In this document: one piece after another, positions 44,743-53,421 of the stretch
How positions within the stretch are numbered: the first letter of the stretch is position 1
Layout: each line of letters starts with the position of its first letter
Assembly: GCF_030388325.1 (NCBI RefSeq)
Contig: NZ_CP103794.1
Span: forward strand, 4,402,001 to 4,466,000
Origin: Flavobacterium johnsoniae
GTDB taxonomy: Bacteria > Bacteroidota > Bacteroidia > Flavobacteriales > Flavobacteriaceae
Length of the DNA stretch: 64,000 nucleotides
Direction: 5' to 3'
The notes under the pieces: model-generated
Told to the model about the DNA's origin: nothing
Database searches by the model: none
The model's input: the letters and a program-made list of their open reading frames with translations, nothing else
Translations under genes and position numbers: made by a program

Positions 44743-45073
44743 AAAAACCTAAGTCTCTTTCGATTTCTTCCATTTCGATAATGTCGTGCGCTTCTAAAAG
44801 AGAAGGAACAACAGTTAATTTATCAGAAATAGCATTAAAATCAAGATCGGTTGCAACGATTACAAACGATTTTTTTGCTTTTTTATGCTGCTTAGAAAGC
44901 GGTAAAAAAGCTTTCAAATCTTTTTCTGTAATCGCTGTGTCAGCTGACAAATCGATGATAATATTTTGTTTTTCAAAGGTTTTAAACTGTTGCGTTACTT
45001 TTTCCAAGAAAGCATTTACATCTCCTTGAGTATCTTTAATCGTAACGGTATGTCCTTTTTGATCTACTTTCAT
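44741..45073 (-). CDS. Small STAS-like protein
   Basis: A 110-residue soluble protein: MKVDQKGHTVTIKDTQGDVN, NIIIDLSADTAITEKDLKAF, KSFVIVATDLDFNAI, and IIEMEEIERDLGF. The alternating strands and helices look like a STAS or anti-sigma-antagonist fold, but the usual DSxG phosphoserine motif is not visible. It is immediately upstream of rnz on the same strand and probably cotranscribed. Function unknown. Confidence 0.8.
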   Translation of the reverse strand: MKVDQKGHTVTIKDTQGDVNAFLEKVTQQFKTFEKQNIIIDLSADTAITEKDLKAFLPLSKQHKKAKKSFVIVATDLDFNAISDKLTVVPSLLEAHDIIEMEEIERDLGF

Positions 45074-45176
45074 TTTATAATTTTATGGGGCTTATAATTT
45101 ATGATGCAAATTTACTAAGTTTTTTTGTTGTTTCAGGTTTCATGTTTCAGGTTGTTTACTTAAAGTTTGATTTTAA

Positions 45177-45313
45177 CGCAAAGCACGCTAAGTTTTTTCT
45201 CCTCAGTTAGTCCTAAAACCTGCAAAGTTCGCAAAGCTAAATCTACACAAAGCTTTGCGAACTTTACATATTTATTAAGTTTCGCTTGTTAAAAAAACTT
45301 AGCGTGCTTTGCG
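45177..45313. repeat. Nested double inverted repeat (137 bp)
   Basis: Outer arms CGCAAAGCACGCTAAGTTTT(TT) (45177-45198) and the perfect reverse complement (45292-45313), 22 bp each. Inside, AAAGTTCGCAAAGCT (45224-45238) pairs perfectly with AGCTTTGCGAACTTT (45251-45265). Together they would form a two-stage cruciform or a long hairpin RNA. It fills the spacer between pyrB and the 110-aa gene and contains no reading frame. Confidence 0.92.
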
Positions 45314-45368
45314 GTAAAAAAATATCACCTCCAACAATAACTTGAAACATTAAACTTGAAACAAAAAT

Positions 45369-46295
45369 CTACTGAATCTTAGAAGCCAGCAAATAAATAA
45401 CCGCCATTCTAATCGCTACACCATTTTCTACCTGATTCAAAATCACAGAATGATCAGAATCTGCAACCTCAGAAGTAATCTCTACTCCTCTATTGATTGG
45501 TCCTGGGTGCATGATTACGATTTCTTTTCCTAGCGAATCTAAAAGCGGTTTGTCTACTCCGTATTGTTGTGCATATTCACGTGTTGACGGGAAGAAATTC
45601 ACATCCATACGTTCGTTTTGAACTCTAAGCATATTCGCAACATCACACCATTCTAAAGCTTTACGCAAATTCGGTTCAACCGTTACACCAAGCGATTCAA
45701 TATATCTTGGAATCAGTGTTTTTGGTCCGCAAACTTTTACTTCTGCCCCTTGCATCTGCAAAGCATATATGTTTGAAAGCGCTACACGCGAATGCAAAAT
45801 ATCGCCTACAATAACTACTTTTTTTCCAGCAACATCTCCCAATTTTTCTCTAATAGAATAACTGTCTAACAAAGCCTGAGTTGGATGTTCGTGCGCTCCG
45901 TCTCCAGCGTTTACGATACTGGCTTTGACATTTTTAGATAAAAAATAAGCCGCTCCTGGATTGGAGTGGCGCATTACAACCATATCAACTTTCATCGAAA
46001 GGATATTATTTACAGTATCAATCAAAGTTTCTCCTTTTTTAACCGATGACTGAGCTGCAGAAAAACTGATTACATCAGCAGATAAACGTTTCTGTGCTAA
46101 TTCGAAAGAGAGTTTGGTTCTAGTGCTGTTTTCAAAGAAAATATTGGCAATGGTAATATCTCGTAATGAAGGAACTTTTTTAATCGGTCTATTAATGACT
46201 TCTTTAAAATGATCTGCCGTTTCAAAAATCAGGTTAATATCATTCTCGTTGATATATTTTATTCCTAATAAATGATTTACGCTTAATTCTTTCAT
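45369..46295 (-). CDS. pyrB: Aspartate carbamoyltransferase, catalytic subunit
   Basis: PyrB joins carbamoyl phosphate and aspartate, the first committed step of pyrimidine synthesis. The 308-residue protein has the carbamoyl-phosphate motif FFENSTRTKLSFE (residues 53-65), GDGAHEHPTQALLDSY, VVIVGDILHSRVALSN and MHPGPINRGVEI. It follows pyrR, 98 bp away across an inverted repeat. No pyrI is seen, so it may act without the regulatory subunit. Confidence 0.96.
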   Translation of the reverse strand: MKELSVNHLLGIKYINENDINLIFETADHFKEVINRPIKKVPSLRDITIANIFFENSTRTKLSFELAQKRLSADVISFSAAQSSVKKGETLIDTVNNILSMKVDMVVMRHSNPGAAYFLSKNVKASIVNAGDGAHEHPTQALLDSYSIREKLGDVAGKKVVIVGDILHSRVALSNIYALQMQGAEVKVCGPKTLIPRYIESLGVTVEPNLRKALEWCDVANMLRVQNERMDVNFFPSTREYAQQYGVDKPLLDSLGKEIVIMHPGPINRGVEITSEVADSDHSVILNQVENGVAIRMAVIYLLASKIQ

Positions 46296-46319
46296 TGTGT
46301 GTGTTTATATATTTTGTTT

Positions 46320-46394
46320 GTTTAATCGTTTATTTGTTAAATTGTTTAATGCTGGCTTTTCCGATTAAACAATTAACCGGTTAACCGATTAAAC
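46320..46394. repeat. Nested inverted repeat between pyrR and pyrB
   Basis: Outer arms GTTTAATCG (46320-46328) and CGATTAAAC (46386-46394), with inner ATTGTTTAAT (46341-46350) and ATTAAACAAT (46364-46373). TTAACCGGTTAA (46374-46385) is a further palindrome. The right arm reaches into the pyrR stop codon. It lies in the pyrR-pyrB intercistronic region and has no T tract. Confidence 0.8.
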
Positions 46395-46933
46395 TAATTT
46401 GTCACTAAGTGAACAACATCTTCACCATCATTTTCTTTCCAGCTCACTATCACTTTTTCGCCATTAATAGCATCTACCTGACGACCTCTATAATCGGGCT
46501 GAATTGGTAAATGACGACTAAAACGTCTGTCTATTAAAACCAATAATTCGATTTCTGAAGGTCTTCCGAAAGATTGAATGGCAGTTAAGGCCGAACGAAT
46601 ACTTCTTCCGGTAAACAAAACATCATCAATAAAAATGACTTTTTTGTCTTCGACTATAAAATTGATTTGAGTTTTATTGGCTTCAAGCGGTTTATCAGTT
46701 CGACGGAAATCATCTCTAAAAAAAGTGATGTCCAGATATCCTAAAGTGATTTCAGGAACCTTGTATTCGTTTTCTAATAATTGTTTTAAACGTTCCGCTA
46801 AATAAACACCTCTTGGCTGAATTCCAACTAAAATTGTATTTGAGAAATCAAGATGTTTTTCGATTAACTGACAAGCCAAACGATGGAGTATGATAGTAAC
46901 TTCTTTCGAATTAAGTAATACTTTTTGACTCAT
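46394..46933 (-). CDS. pyrR: Bifunctional pyrimidine regulatory protein/uracil phosphoribosyltransferase
   Basis: A 179-residue PyrR-type protein. The PRPP loop is VIFIDDVLFTGRS. ILVGIQPRGVYLAERLKQLL and RRTDKPLEANKTQINFIVED are typical of the family. In Bacillus, PyrR binds pyr mRNA in the presence of UMP and ends transcription early; whether that holds in Bacteroidetes is unclear. The start is ATG 46933, because the promoter box at 46958-46965 lies within the longer frame that reaches 47002. pyrB follows. Confidence 0.92.
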   Translation of the reverse strand: MSQKVLLNSKEVTIILHRLACQLIEKHLDFSNTILVGIQPRGVYLAERLKQLLENEYKVPEITLGYLDITFFRDDFRRTDKPLEANKTQINFIVEDKKVIFIDDVLFTGRSIRSALTAIQSFGRPSEIELLVLIDRRFSRHLPIQPDYRGRQVDAINGEKVIVSWKENDGEDVVHLVTN

Positions 46934-46957
46934 AAGTGATTGTAATGTTTGGTTGCG

Positions 46958-46965
46958 CAAATATA
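46958..46965 (-). promoter_or_regulatory. pyrR-pyrB promoter -7 box
   Basis: On the minus strand TATATTTG matches TAnnTTTG, 24 nt before ATG 46933. No TTG at the -33 distance. Confidence 0.6.
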
Positions 46966-47141
46966 CGGAATCTGATTTTATTTGTTGGGGTGTTGAGTAC
47001 ATAAATGTTTATGCGATATTATATGAATTTTTAAGTCCTAATTATCCATAAAATGTACATAATTCATTCTCAAACATATAATAACTAACATTAAATTGAA
47101 ATAATTATATTATATTTAAAGCCTATTAATCTGACAAAAAT

Positions 47142-48068
47142 ATGCTTTCAAGATCAAACCAATTAGAAGTTCATTATTTTTTTTCTGACAACTCACATGG
47201 TTTTGATGCTTTAGTCCGTAATGAATGTGAAAAAGAACTTCTTCATCTTTACCATGATGTTGCTAAAACTCTTGATTTTAAATTATTAGTTCAAAGCGAG
47301 CCACCAAAGGATGGTGGTTTTGTAGAATTATGGAAATTTATCGGTGATAATCCCAATCAAATTACTCTTATTGTAAGTGCAATTGTTGTCATTCTTTCAC
47401 GAATTCCGGTTGAAAATAAAAAATTAACCAAATTACAAATTGAGAACTTAGAGTTAGACAATGAATTAAAACGAAAAGAATTACAAGAACTAAAATTAAA
47501 AACAAAAAATGAAATTGAAATTGATGACGAACTCATAAAGAAAGTTGTAGATTTATTAATTCTTAATTATAAGATAATTTGGCGCCGTTCAAATTTCTAT
47601 AGAAAAGTTTCACAATACAAACGTATTTACAAAATCTCAAATCATAGATTATCTGATGGAAAACCAATAGGAAATGAGCGAGAAGTTTCTAGAAATGAGT
47701 TTTACAATTTTGTTTTATCGTCTGACGATCTTCCAGAAAATGAAATTGATGAAGCTAACATTGACCTTATTTCCCCAGTTTTAAAATCTGGAAATTTCCA
47801 CTGGAAAGGCTTTTATAATAATGAAATAATTAATTTTGAGATGATTGATTCAGCATTTAAAACAATGGTTCAACAAGGTGAAATTCTTTTGAACAATAAA
47901 GTTATTTTGACAACGCTTTTAATTCAAAATCGAAAGATTGATGAAAATGGGCAAATCAAAACTACAAAGTCGTCAGTAACATTAGTTATTAAATATTCTG
48001 TAAATGGAGTAGAACACATTACAAGGGATGGAGAAATTTATTTGAGAAATAAAAAACCATTATCATAA
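47142..48068 (+). CDS. Unknown protein with one membrane segment and a coiled coil
   Basis: A 308-residue protein I cannot assign. It starts MLSRSNQLEVHYFFSDNSHG. A hydrophobic segment (NPNQITLIVSAIVVILSRIP, about 70-90) is followed by a Lys/Glu/Leu-rich coiled coil (about 95-130) and then a mixed C-terminal domain (IIWRRSNFYRKVSQYKRIYK, SGNFHWKGFYNNEIINFEM). No catalytic motif is visible. It stands alone between pyrR and the reductase cluster, with its own spacer on each side. The solitary position and style are those of accessory genes. Confidence 0.75.
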   Translation: MLSRSNQLEVHYFFSDNSHGFDALVRNECEKELLHLYHDVAKTLDFKLLVQSEPPKDGGFVELWKFIGDNPNQITLIVSAIVVILSRIPVENKKLTKLQIENLELDNELKRKELQELKLKTKNEIEIDDELIKKVVDLLILNYKIIWRRSNFYRKVSQYKRIYKISNHRLSDGKPIGNEREVSRNEFYNFVLSSDDLPENEIDEANIDLISPVLKSGNFHWKGFYNNEIINFEMIDSAFKTMVQQGEILLNNKVILTTLLIQNRKIDENGQIKTTKSSVTLVIKYSVNGVEHITRDGEIYLRNKKPLS

Positions 48069-48170
48069 TTTTTTGATTAATCTTTTAAAAGACACTCGGT
48101 GAAATTTATTTAATTACTGATAAAACCTTTTTTTGATTTCTTTAAATTATTTATAACCAAACCCTAAAAA

Positions 48171-48247
48171 ATTCCCCTAAAAATTCTATAACACATTTCC
48201 CTGATTTTCAAGTAATTTTAAATCGAATTTAAAAACTCAAAATTATG
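48171..48247 (+). repeat. Duplicated leader, copy 1
   Basis: The 75 bp up to ATG 48245 resemble the region 49234-49311 before the small lipoprotein gene. Shared words in order are AAATTCTATAACACATTTCC, CTTGATT/CTGATT, AAGTAATTTTAA, GAATTTAAAAACTCAA and the start codon, with a few substitutions and small length differences. Confidence 0.85.
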
Positions 48248-48838
48248 AGAAAAATAATCGTCATAACCATGATTACCATCGATGGTGTAATGCAAGCGCC
48301 TGGTGGTCCAGAAGAAGATACTTCGGGCGGTTTTAAATATGGAGGTTGGGTAGCACCTTTTGGAGATGAAGAATATGGCAATGTTATGCAGGAGCAAATG
48401 AAACCCGCCGATATTCTTTTAGGCAGAAAAACATTTGACATTTTCGAAGATTATTGGCCAAAACATGCAGATGGCTGGCCGGGAATTAATGAAGTTACGA
48501 AATACGTTTTGTCTTCCACCAGAAAAAAATCTAATTGGGAAAACTCGGAATTCCTTTCATCTGTAAACGATATCAAAAAACTTAAAAATTCAGAAGGCGG
48601 AGACATTAAAGTTTGGGGAAGCGCAACACTTGTTCAGCTTTTACTTGAGCATGATTTAGTTGACGAACTTGCACTCGTAATTTACCCTATTATTCTTGGT
48701 AAAGGAAAAAAACTCTTTAAAGACAATGCAACTCCTTCTGGATTTACCTTAATAGAAAGTACAGTTACGCCAAATGGGGTAATTGCTGTGAGCTACAAAA
48801 AAGCAGGAGAAGTTAAAACGGGTACAATTGGAGAATAA
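48245..48838 (+). CDS. Dihydrofolate-reductase-fold protein (RibD C-terminal family)
   Basis: A 197-residue protein of the RibD C-terminal/dihydrofolate reductase-like family: RKIIVITMITIDGVMQAPGG at the start, ILLGRKTFDIFEDYWPKH, VWGSATLVQLLLEHDLVDEL and IYPIILGKGKKLF. Such short proteins (YwjB/YyaP type) bind NADPH; their substrates are mostly unknown. The gene is preceded by the duplicated leader and followed 7 nt later by a small membrane-protein gene, forming an operon. Confidence 0.9.
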   Translation: MRKIIVITMITIDGVMQAPGGPEEDTSGGFKYGGWVAPFGDEEYGNVMQEQMKPADILLGRKTFDIFEDYWPKHADGWPGINEVTKYVLSSTRKKSNWENSEFLSSVNDIKKLKNSEGGDIKVWGSATLVQLLLEHDLVDELALVIYPIILGKGKKLFKDNATPSGFTLIESTVTPNGVIAVSYKKAGEVKTGTIGE

Positions 48839-48845
48839 GAATCAT

Positions 48846-49253
48846 ATGAAAGAAAGTATTCGAAACTTTTTAGCAAAACCCAAAAACATATTTCTATTAG
48901 ATAGTTTTGGAGCTTTACTTACCGCAATATTACTTTTTTTCGTTCTTAAAACTTTCAATTATTTTTTCGGCTTATCAAAAACTATTTTAGAATGCCTTTC
49001 TATAGTAGCCGTGTTCTTTTCAATCTATTCTCTTCTCAGTTTTTTTTTAATAAAGAATAATTGGAAACCATTTTTAAAAATAATCTGTACAGCTAACATT
49101 CTTTATTGTATCCTAACATTTGGCATTTTAATCTACAATTATGATAGCATTTCTATTTTTGGCATTATTTATTTCCTAGCGGAAATAGCAGTAATTATTG
49201 GACTTGTCACTTTAGAAATCAAAATCCTAAAACATTTCTCCAAAATTCTATAA
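48846..49253 (+). CDS. Small four-helix membrane protein
   Basis: A 135-residue protein of unknown function starting MKESIRNFLAKPKNIFLLDS. Four hydrophobic segments are visible: about 17-37, 44-65, 78-95 and 104-125. ATG 48846 lies 7 nt after the reductase stop; the frame continues upstream to TTG 48828 inside the reductase gene, which I consider less likely. Its last bases lie inside the second copy of the duplicated leader. Confidence 0.75.
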   Translation: MKESIRNFLAKPKNIFLLDSFGALLTAILLFFVLKTFNYFFGLSKTILECLSIVAVFFSIYSLLSFFLIKNNWKPFLKIICTANILYCILTFGILIYNYDSISIFGIIYFLAEIAVIIGLVTLEIKILKHFSKIL

Positions 49254-49311
49254 CACATTTCCTTGATTGTTGAAGTAATTTTAATACTGAATTTAAAAAC
49301 TCAACATCATG
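49234..49311 (+). repeat. Duplicated leader, copy 2
   Basis: Homologous to 48171-48247: AAATTCTATAACACATTTCC then TTGATT, AAGTAATTTTAA, GAATTTAAAAACTCAA and the start codon. It overlaps the 3' end of the four-helix membrane-protein gene by about 20 bp. Confidence 0.85.
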
Positions 49312-49482
49312 CAAAATAAAATACTTAGATTGTTAATGGTATTTGTTATACTATTTTCATTTACAAGCTGTGAACTAGTAGGAGACATTTTTAAAGCCGG
49401 AATGGGATTCGGGATTTTCATCGTAATTTTTATTGTTGCGATTATCATTTGGATCTTTGCCAAAATGTTCGGAAGCAAATAA
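49309..49482 (+). CDS. 57-residue small lipoprotein with a membrane segment
   Basis: ATG 49309 to TAA 49482 encodes a 57-residue protein. MQNKILRLLMVFVILFSFTS is a lipoprotein signal with lipobox FTSC; a short ELVGDIFKAGMGFG segment follows, then one transmembrane helix (IFIVIFIVAIIIWIFAKM). It is preceded by a copy of the leader found before the reductase gene and followed by a strong terminator, which supports real expression. Similar small proteins occur in Flavobacterium. Function unknown. Confidence 0.8.
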   Translation: MQNKILRLLMVFVILFSFTSCELVGDIFKAGMGFGIFIVIFIVAIIIWIFAKMFGSK

Positions 49483-49488
49483 GACATA

Positions 49489-49527
49489 AAAAAAATCCCC
49501 GTTATTTACATAGCGGGGATTTTTTTA
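49489..49527. terminator. Terminator between the small lipoprotein and ABC-F genes
   Basis: AAAAATCCCCG (49491-49501) pairs with CGGGGATTTTT (49514-49524), with A and T runs outside both arms. It can serve the plus-strand cluster and the convergent ABC-F gene. Confidence 0.9.
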
Positions 49528-49537
49528 TAGGTGATAG

Positions 49538-49570
49538 AACTTTGTCAAAGTTTTAAACTTTGACAAAGTT
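49538..49570. repeat. Dispersed 33-bp palindrome, copy 3
   Basis: AACTTTGTCAAAGTTT (49538-49553), pivot T49554, then its exact reverse complement (49555-49570). The arms are identical to copy 2, and only the pivot differs. It lies 15 bp from the ABC-F stop, next to a terminator, as copy 2 does. Confidence 0.93.
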
Positions 49571-49585
49571 GCAAGATTTTATAGA

Positions 49586-51274
<1,689 letters not shown>

Positions 51275-51302
51275 CTAAGTTTTTTTGATGCTGATGAAGG
51301 TT

Positions 51303-51440
51303 TCTCGCAAAGTCGCAAAGACGCAAAGTTTTGTTTTTCTCAGATTTTTTCACAATCTTGTCATTTCTCGTTCCTCGAAATGACAAACTGTATCCTAAAA
51401 TAATTGGTTAAAAACTTCGCGGCTTCGCGACTTTGCGAGA
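51303..51440. repeat. Inverted-repeat element with TCTCGCAAAGTCGC arms
   Basis: TCTCGCAAAGTCGC (51303-51316) and GCGACTTTGCGAGA (51427-51440) are perfect complements. The left arm continues as AAAGACGCAAAG and the right as CTTCGCGGCTTCGCG, so the pairing extends imperfectly. Inside, TTGTCATTTC (51358-51367) and GAAATGACAA (51377-51386) form a second perfect pair. It lies between the ABC-F and tlpA genes. Confidence 0.85.
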
Positions 51441-51449
51441 TTAATTCGA

Positions 51450-52223
51450 TTATAATTTACTTTCCTTAGCCAAAGCCACTTCTAAACTTTCAAAATTTGG
51501 CAGCACTTTAGCAATAATTCCTTCTTTGTTTAAAATGAAATGCGTTGGAAATGAATTCAATTGCAAAGAATCGTTCATATACTCTTTCATGTCTGGAATT
51601 ACAGAATAAGAAAGTGGTTTTCTTGCTAGAAATGTTTTTAATTGTTCGGAAGAATCTTCAGCTAAACTTATAAAAACGATATCTTTTCTGTCTTTATATT
51701 CAGCAACCAATTTATTTACCTGCGGAAATTCTCTAATACAAGGCGCGCAATGAATGTACCAGCATTTTATGACAATAATTTTCCCTTTCATAGATTCATT
51801 CGTAACCAAATTTCCGTTTAAATCTTTAAATGAAAATGGAGGAAAAGCCGTTCCTTCCATTTTGTAATTTTTGTAAGCATCAAAACCAATCTGATTAATT
51901 GTAGCTTTTATACTCGTATCTGTTTTTGGCTGAATCTTAAATAATTTATAAACATAAACAGCCGTTTCAGATTTTAAACGAATTGGAATAAAATTTCCGT
52001 TAGCAAGCTGATCTAAAAAGGTTTCTTTTGATATTTCTTTTGAAGAAAAATCCAGCGGCGTAAAATCTCTCGAAAGCATTATATTTTTATTCTGATAAGC
52101 TGACCACGATTCGTAAGTTTTCTGAATTTGAATAGGATCAACTTCTGGATTTCCGAATTTATTTTGAGCTGAACTGATAGAAAAAATAAAAAGAAATGTA
52201 ATTAAACTGAAGAATTTCTGCAT
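51450..52223 (-). CDS. TlpA-family thioredoxin-like protein
   Basis: A 257-residue secreted redox protein. The start is ATG 52223 (MQKFFSLITFLFIFSISSAQ, a signal peptide); the frame runs 10 codons further. The C-terminal thioredoxin-like domain begins near 125 (FPPFSFKDLNGNLVT) and contains the CAPC active site (Cys159-Cys162), then FPQVNKLVAEYKDRKDIVFI and the cis-Pro segment NSFPTHFILNKEG. It probably reduces or exchanges disulfides in the periplasm. The N-terminal half (25-125) has no recognised domain. Confidence 0.88.
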   Translation of the reverse strand: MQKFFSLITFLFIFSISSAQNKFGNPEVDPIQIQKTYESWSAYQNKNIMLSRDFTPLDFSSKEISKETFLDQLANGNFIPIRLKSETAVYVYKLFKIQPKTDTSIKATINQIGFDAYKNYKMEGTAFPPFSFKDLNGNLVTNESMKGKIIVIKCWYIHCAPCIREFPQVNKLVAEYKDRKDIVFISLAEDSSEQLKTFLARKPLSYSVIPDMKEYMNDSLQLNSFPTHFILNKEGIIAKVLPNFESLEVALAKESKL

Positions 52224-52250
52224 GGAACCTGAAAACATTGTATTAGATTC

Positions 52251-52258
52251 CAAAAGTA
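52251..52258 (-). promoter_or_regulatory. tlpA-type gene promoter -7 box
   Basis: On the minus strand TACTTTTG matches TAnnTTTG, 28 nt before ATG 52223. It overlaps the upstream end of the longer frame (52253), supporting the internal start. No -33 TTG found. Confidence 0.55.
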
Positions 52259-52272
52259 ATCAAATTTTATAT

Positions 52273-52308
52273 TTGCTTAACCGTAAAGCTTACTAAACGG
52301 TTAAGCAA
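52273..52308. repeat. Inverted repeat TTGCTTAACCG
   Basis: TTGCTTAACCG (52273-52283) and CGGTTAAGCAA (52298-52308) are perfect complements around 14 nt. It is 10 bp after the DUF3592 stop, without a T tract. TAACCG also occurs in the element at 46320-46394. Confidence 0.8.
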
Positions 52309-52317
52309 TTTGTTTTC

Positions 52318-53016
52318 TTAATTTTTTAAAACTGGCAAAAAAGAAATATCCATAACATAATCTTTTGGATTCTCTGGATCAATAAAAACTCTTACTGTAT
52401 CTGTTTTTACAAATTCTGTAGGATCAAACCAAATGCTTTCACTTTTAAAAACATATAATTCATCGGTTTTCGGATCTTGCCATTGACTCAAAATCTGAAA
52501 AGGATTTCGCCCGTTTAATGTTTGATTTGTATTTAACTGAACTTGTGTAAATTTTGCTGAAATCGGTTTTCCTGTTTCACGTAAATTTTGTGCTTTTTTA
52601 TTTTTAAGATAACGAAATAAAACTCCTAAAGAACCGATTAAAAAGAAAACGATTCCGATAAAACCTAGAATTATAACACCTAGCCATAACGAGAAAAAGC
52701 CATTTATTTCTGCTTTATTTGGATTAGCGGGATCATAAAAAATTTGAACATTTTCTCCTACGTTATAACTTGGCGGATTACTGCTAGTAGATGATGTGTA
52801 AGCAATTTCCTGACCTGATTTTGTCGTAAAAGATACAACTGGACTATAAGTGGTAGAATCTTTTGATCTTTTAGGAATCATTTCTATAACCGTTCCTTGT
52901 GTGGTTTCTGCTTTTTCGAGAAAAGCTTGTTTGTCTATATAAAGATAAATAGCTCCAGCTAATAGACATGCTCCGATAATGGAAAATACATAATTAAAAA
53001 TTGAGAATGCTTTCAT
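52318..53016 (-). CDS. DUF3592 family membrane protein
   Basis: A 232-residue protein with membrane segments at about 6-27 and 108-135. Between them is the extracytoplasmic DUF3592 domain (TQGTVIEMIPKRS, YSPVVSFTTKSGQEI, VGENVQIFYDPANPNKAEI). The C-terminal part repeats a similar theme (FVKTDTVRVFIDPENPKDYV), which suggests an internal duplication of the fold. Function unknown. It is upstream of the tlpA gene on the same strand, but the tlpA gene has its own promoter. Confidence 0.88.
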   Translation of the reverse strand: MKAFSIFNYVFSIIGACLLAGAIYLYIDKQAFLEKAETTQGTVIEMIPKRSKDSTTYSPVVSFTTKSGQEIAYTSSTSSNPPSYNVGENVQIFYDPANPNKAEINGFFSLWLGVIILGFIGIVFFLIGSLGVLFRYLKNKKAQNLRETGKPISAKFTQVQLNTNQTLNGRNPFQILSQWQDPKTDELYVFKSESIWFDPTEFVKTDTVRVFIDPENPKDYVMDISFLPVLKN

Positions 53017-53092
53017 TAATTTTGGGTTTGATTAGTTGCTGTAAAAATAATCCTAAAACTTTTATTTCCTAATAGTTTGATTTATTTTAAAC

Positions 53093-53121
53093 AAAAAAGC
53101 CTGACAACGAATTGCCAGGCT
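53093..53121 (-). terminator. Terminator at the end of the chitin locus
   Basis: On the minus strand AGCCTG (53116-53121) pairs with CAGGCT (53098-53103), extended by GCAA/TTGT pairs, then six T. It lies about 300 nt after the GH20 stop. Confidence 0.75.
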
Positions 53122-53421
53122 CTATAAATGACCTCATCTGGGTAAAAACCAAATAACAAATTACCCAAACTCGATACATTGTTTTGAAATAAAACTAGAT
53201 TAAAAAATAAATAACCAAACTCAATTTTAACCCACCAAACATTTTATTTCACATAATTTTCAGGATTTTTGTTATTAACTCTTGAAAATATATTTTTTGC
53301 TCTTTTTTTAAAGAGCAGAAAAATCTCTTTTTGTAAATATCTCTGCCAGAGAGTTTCTAGCAGAGATATAGAATTCAAATTAATAGAGGCAACATTTTAC
53401 TAAACACTAATTCAAATTATA
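53122..53421. other. Gene-free spacer downstream of the GH20 gene with two hairpins
   Basis: No gene is visible. ATATCTCTGC (53337-53346) pairs perfectly with GCAGAGATAT (53360-53369), and GCTCTTT (53299-53305) with AAAGAGC (53310-53316). Neither has a T tract on the minus strand, so they could be 3' stabilising structures of the chitin-locus mRNA. Confidence 0.55.

Noticed and set aside
45177..45313. Insertion sequence ends
   Set aside because: Only 137 bp, no transposase frame and no visible target duplication; recorded as a repeat instead.
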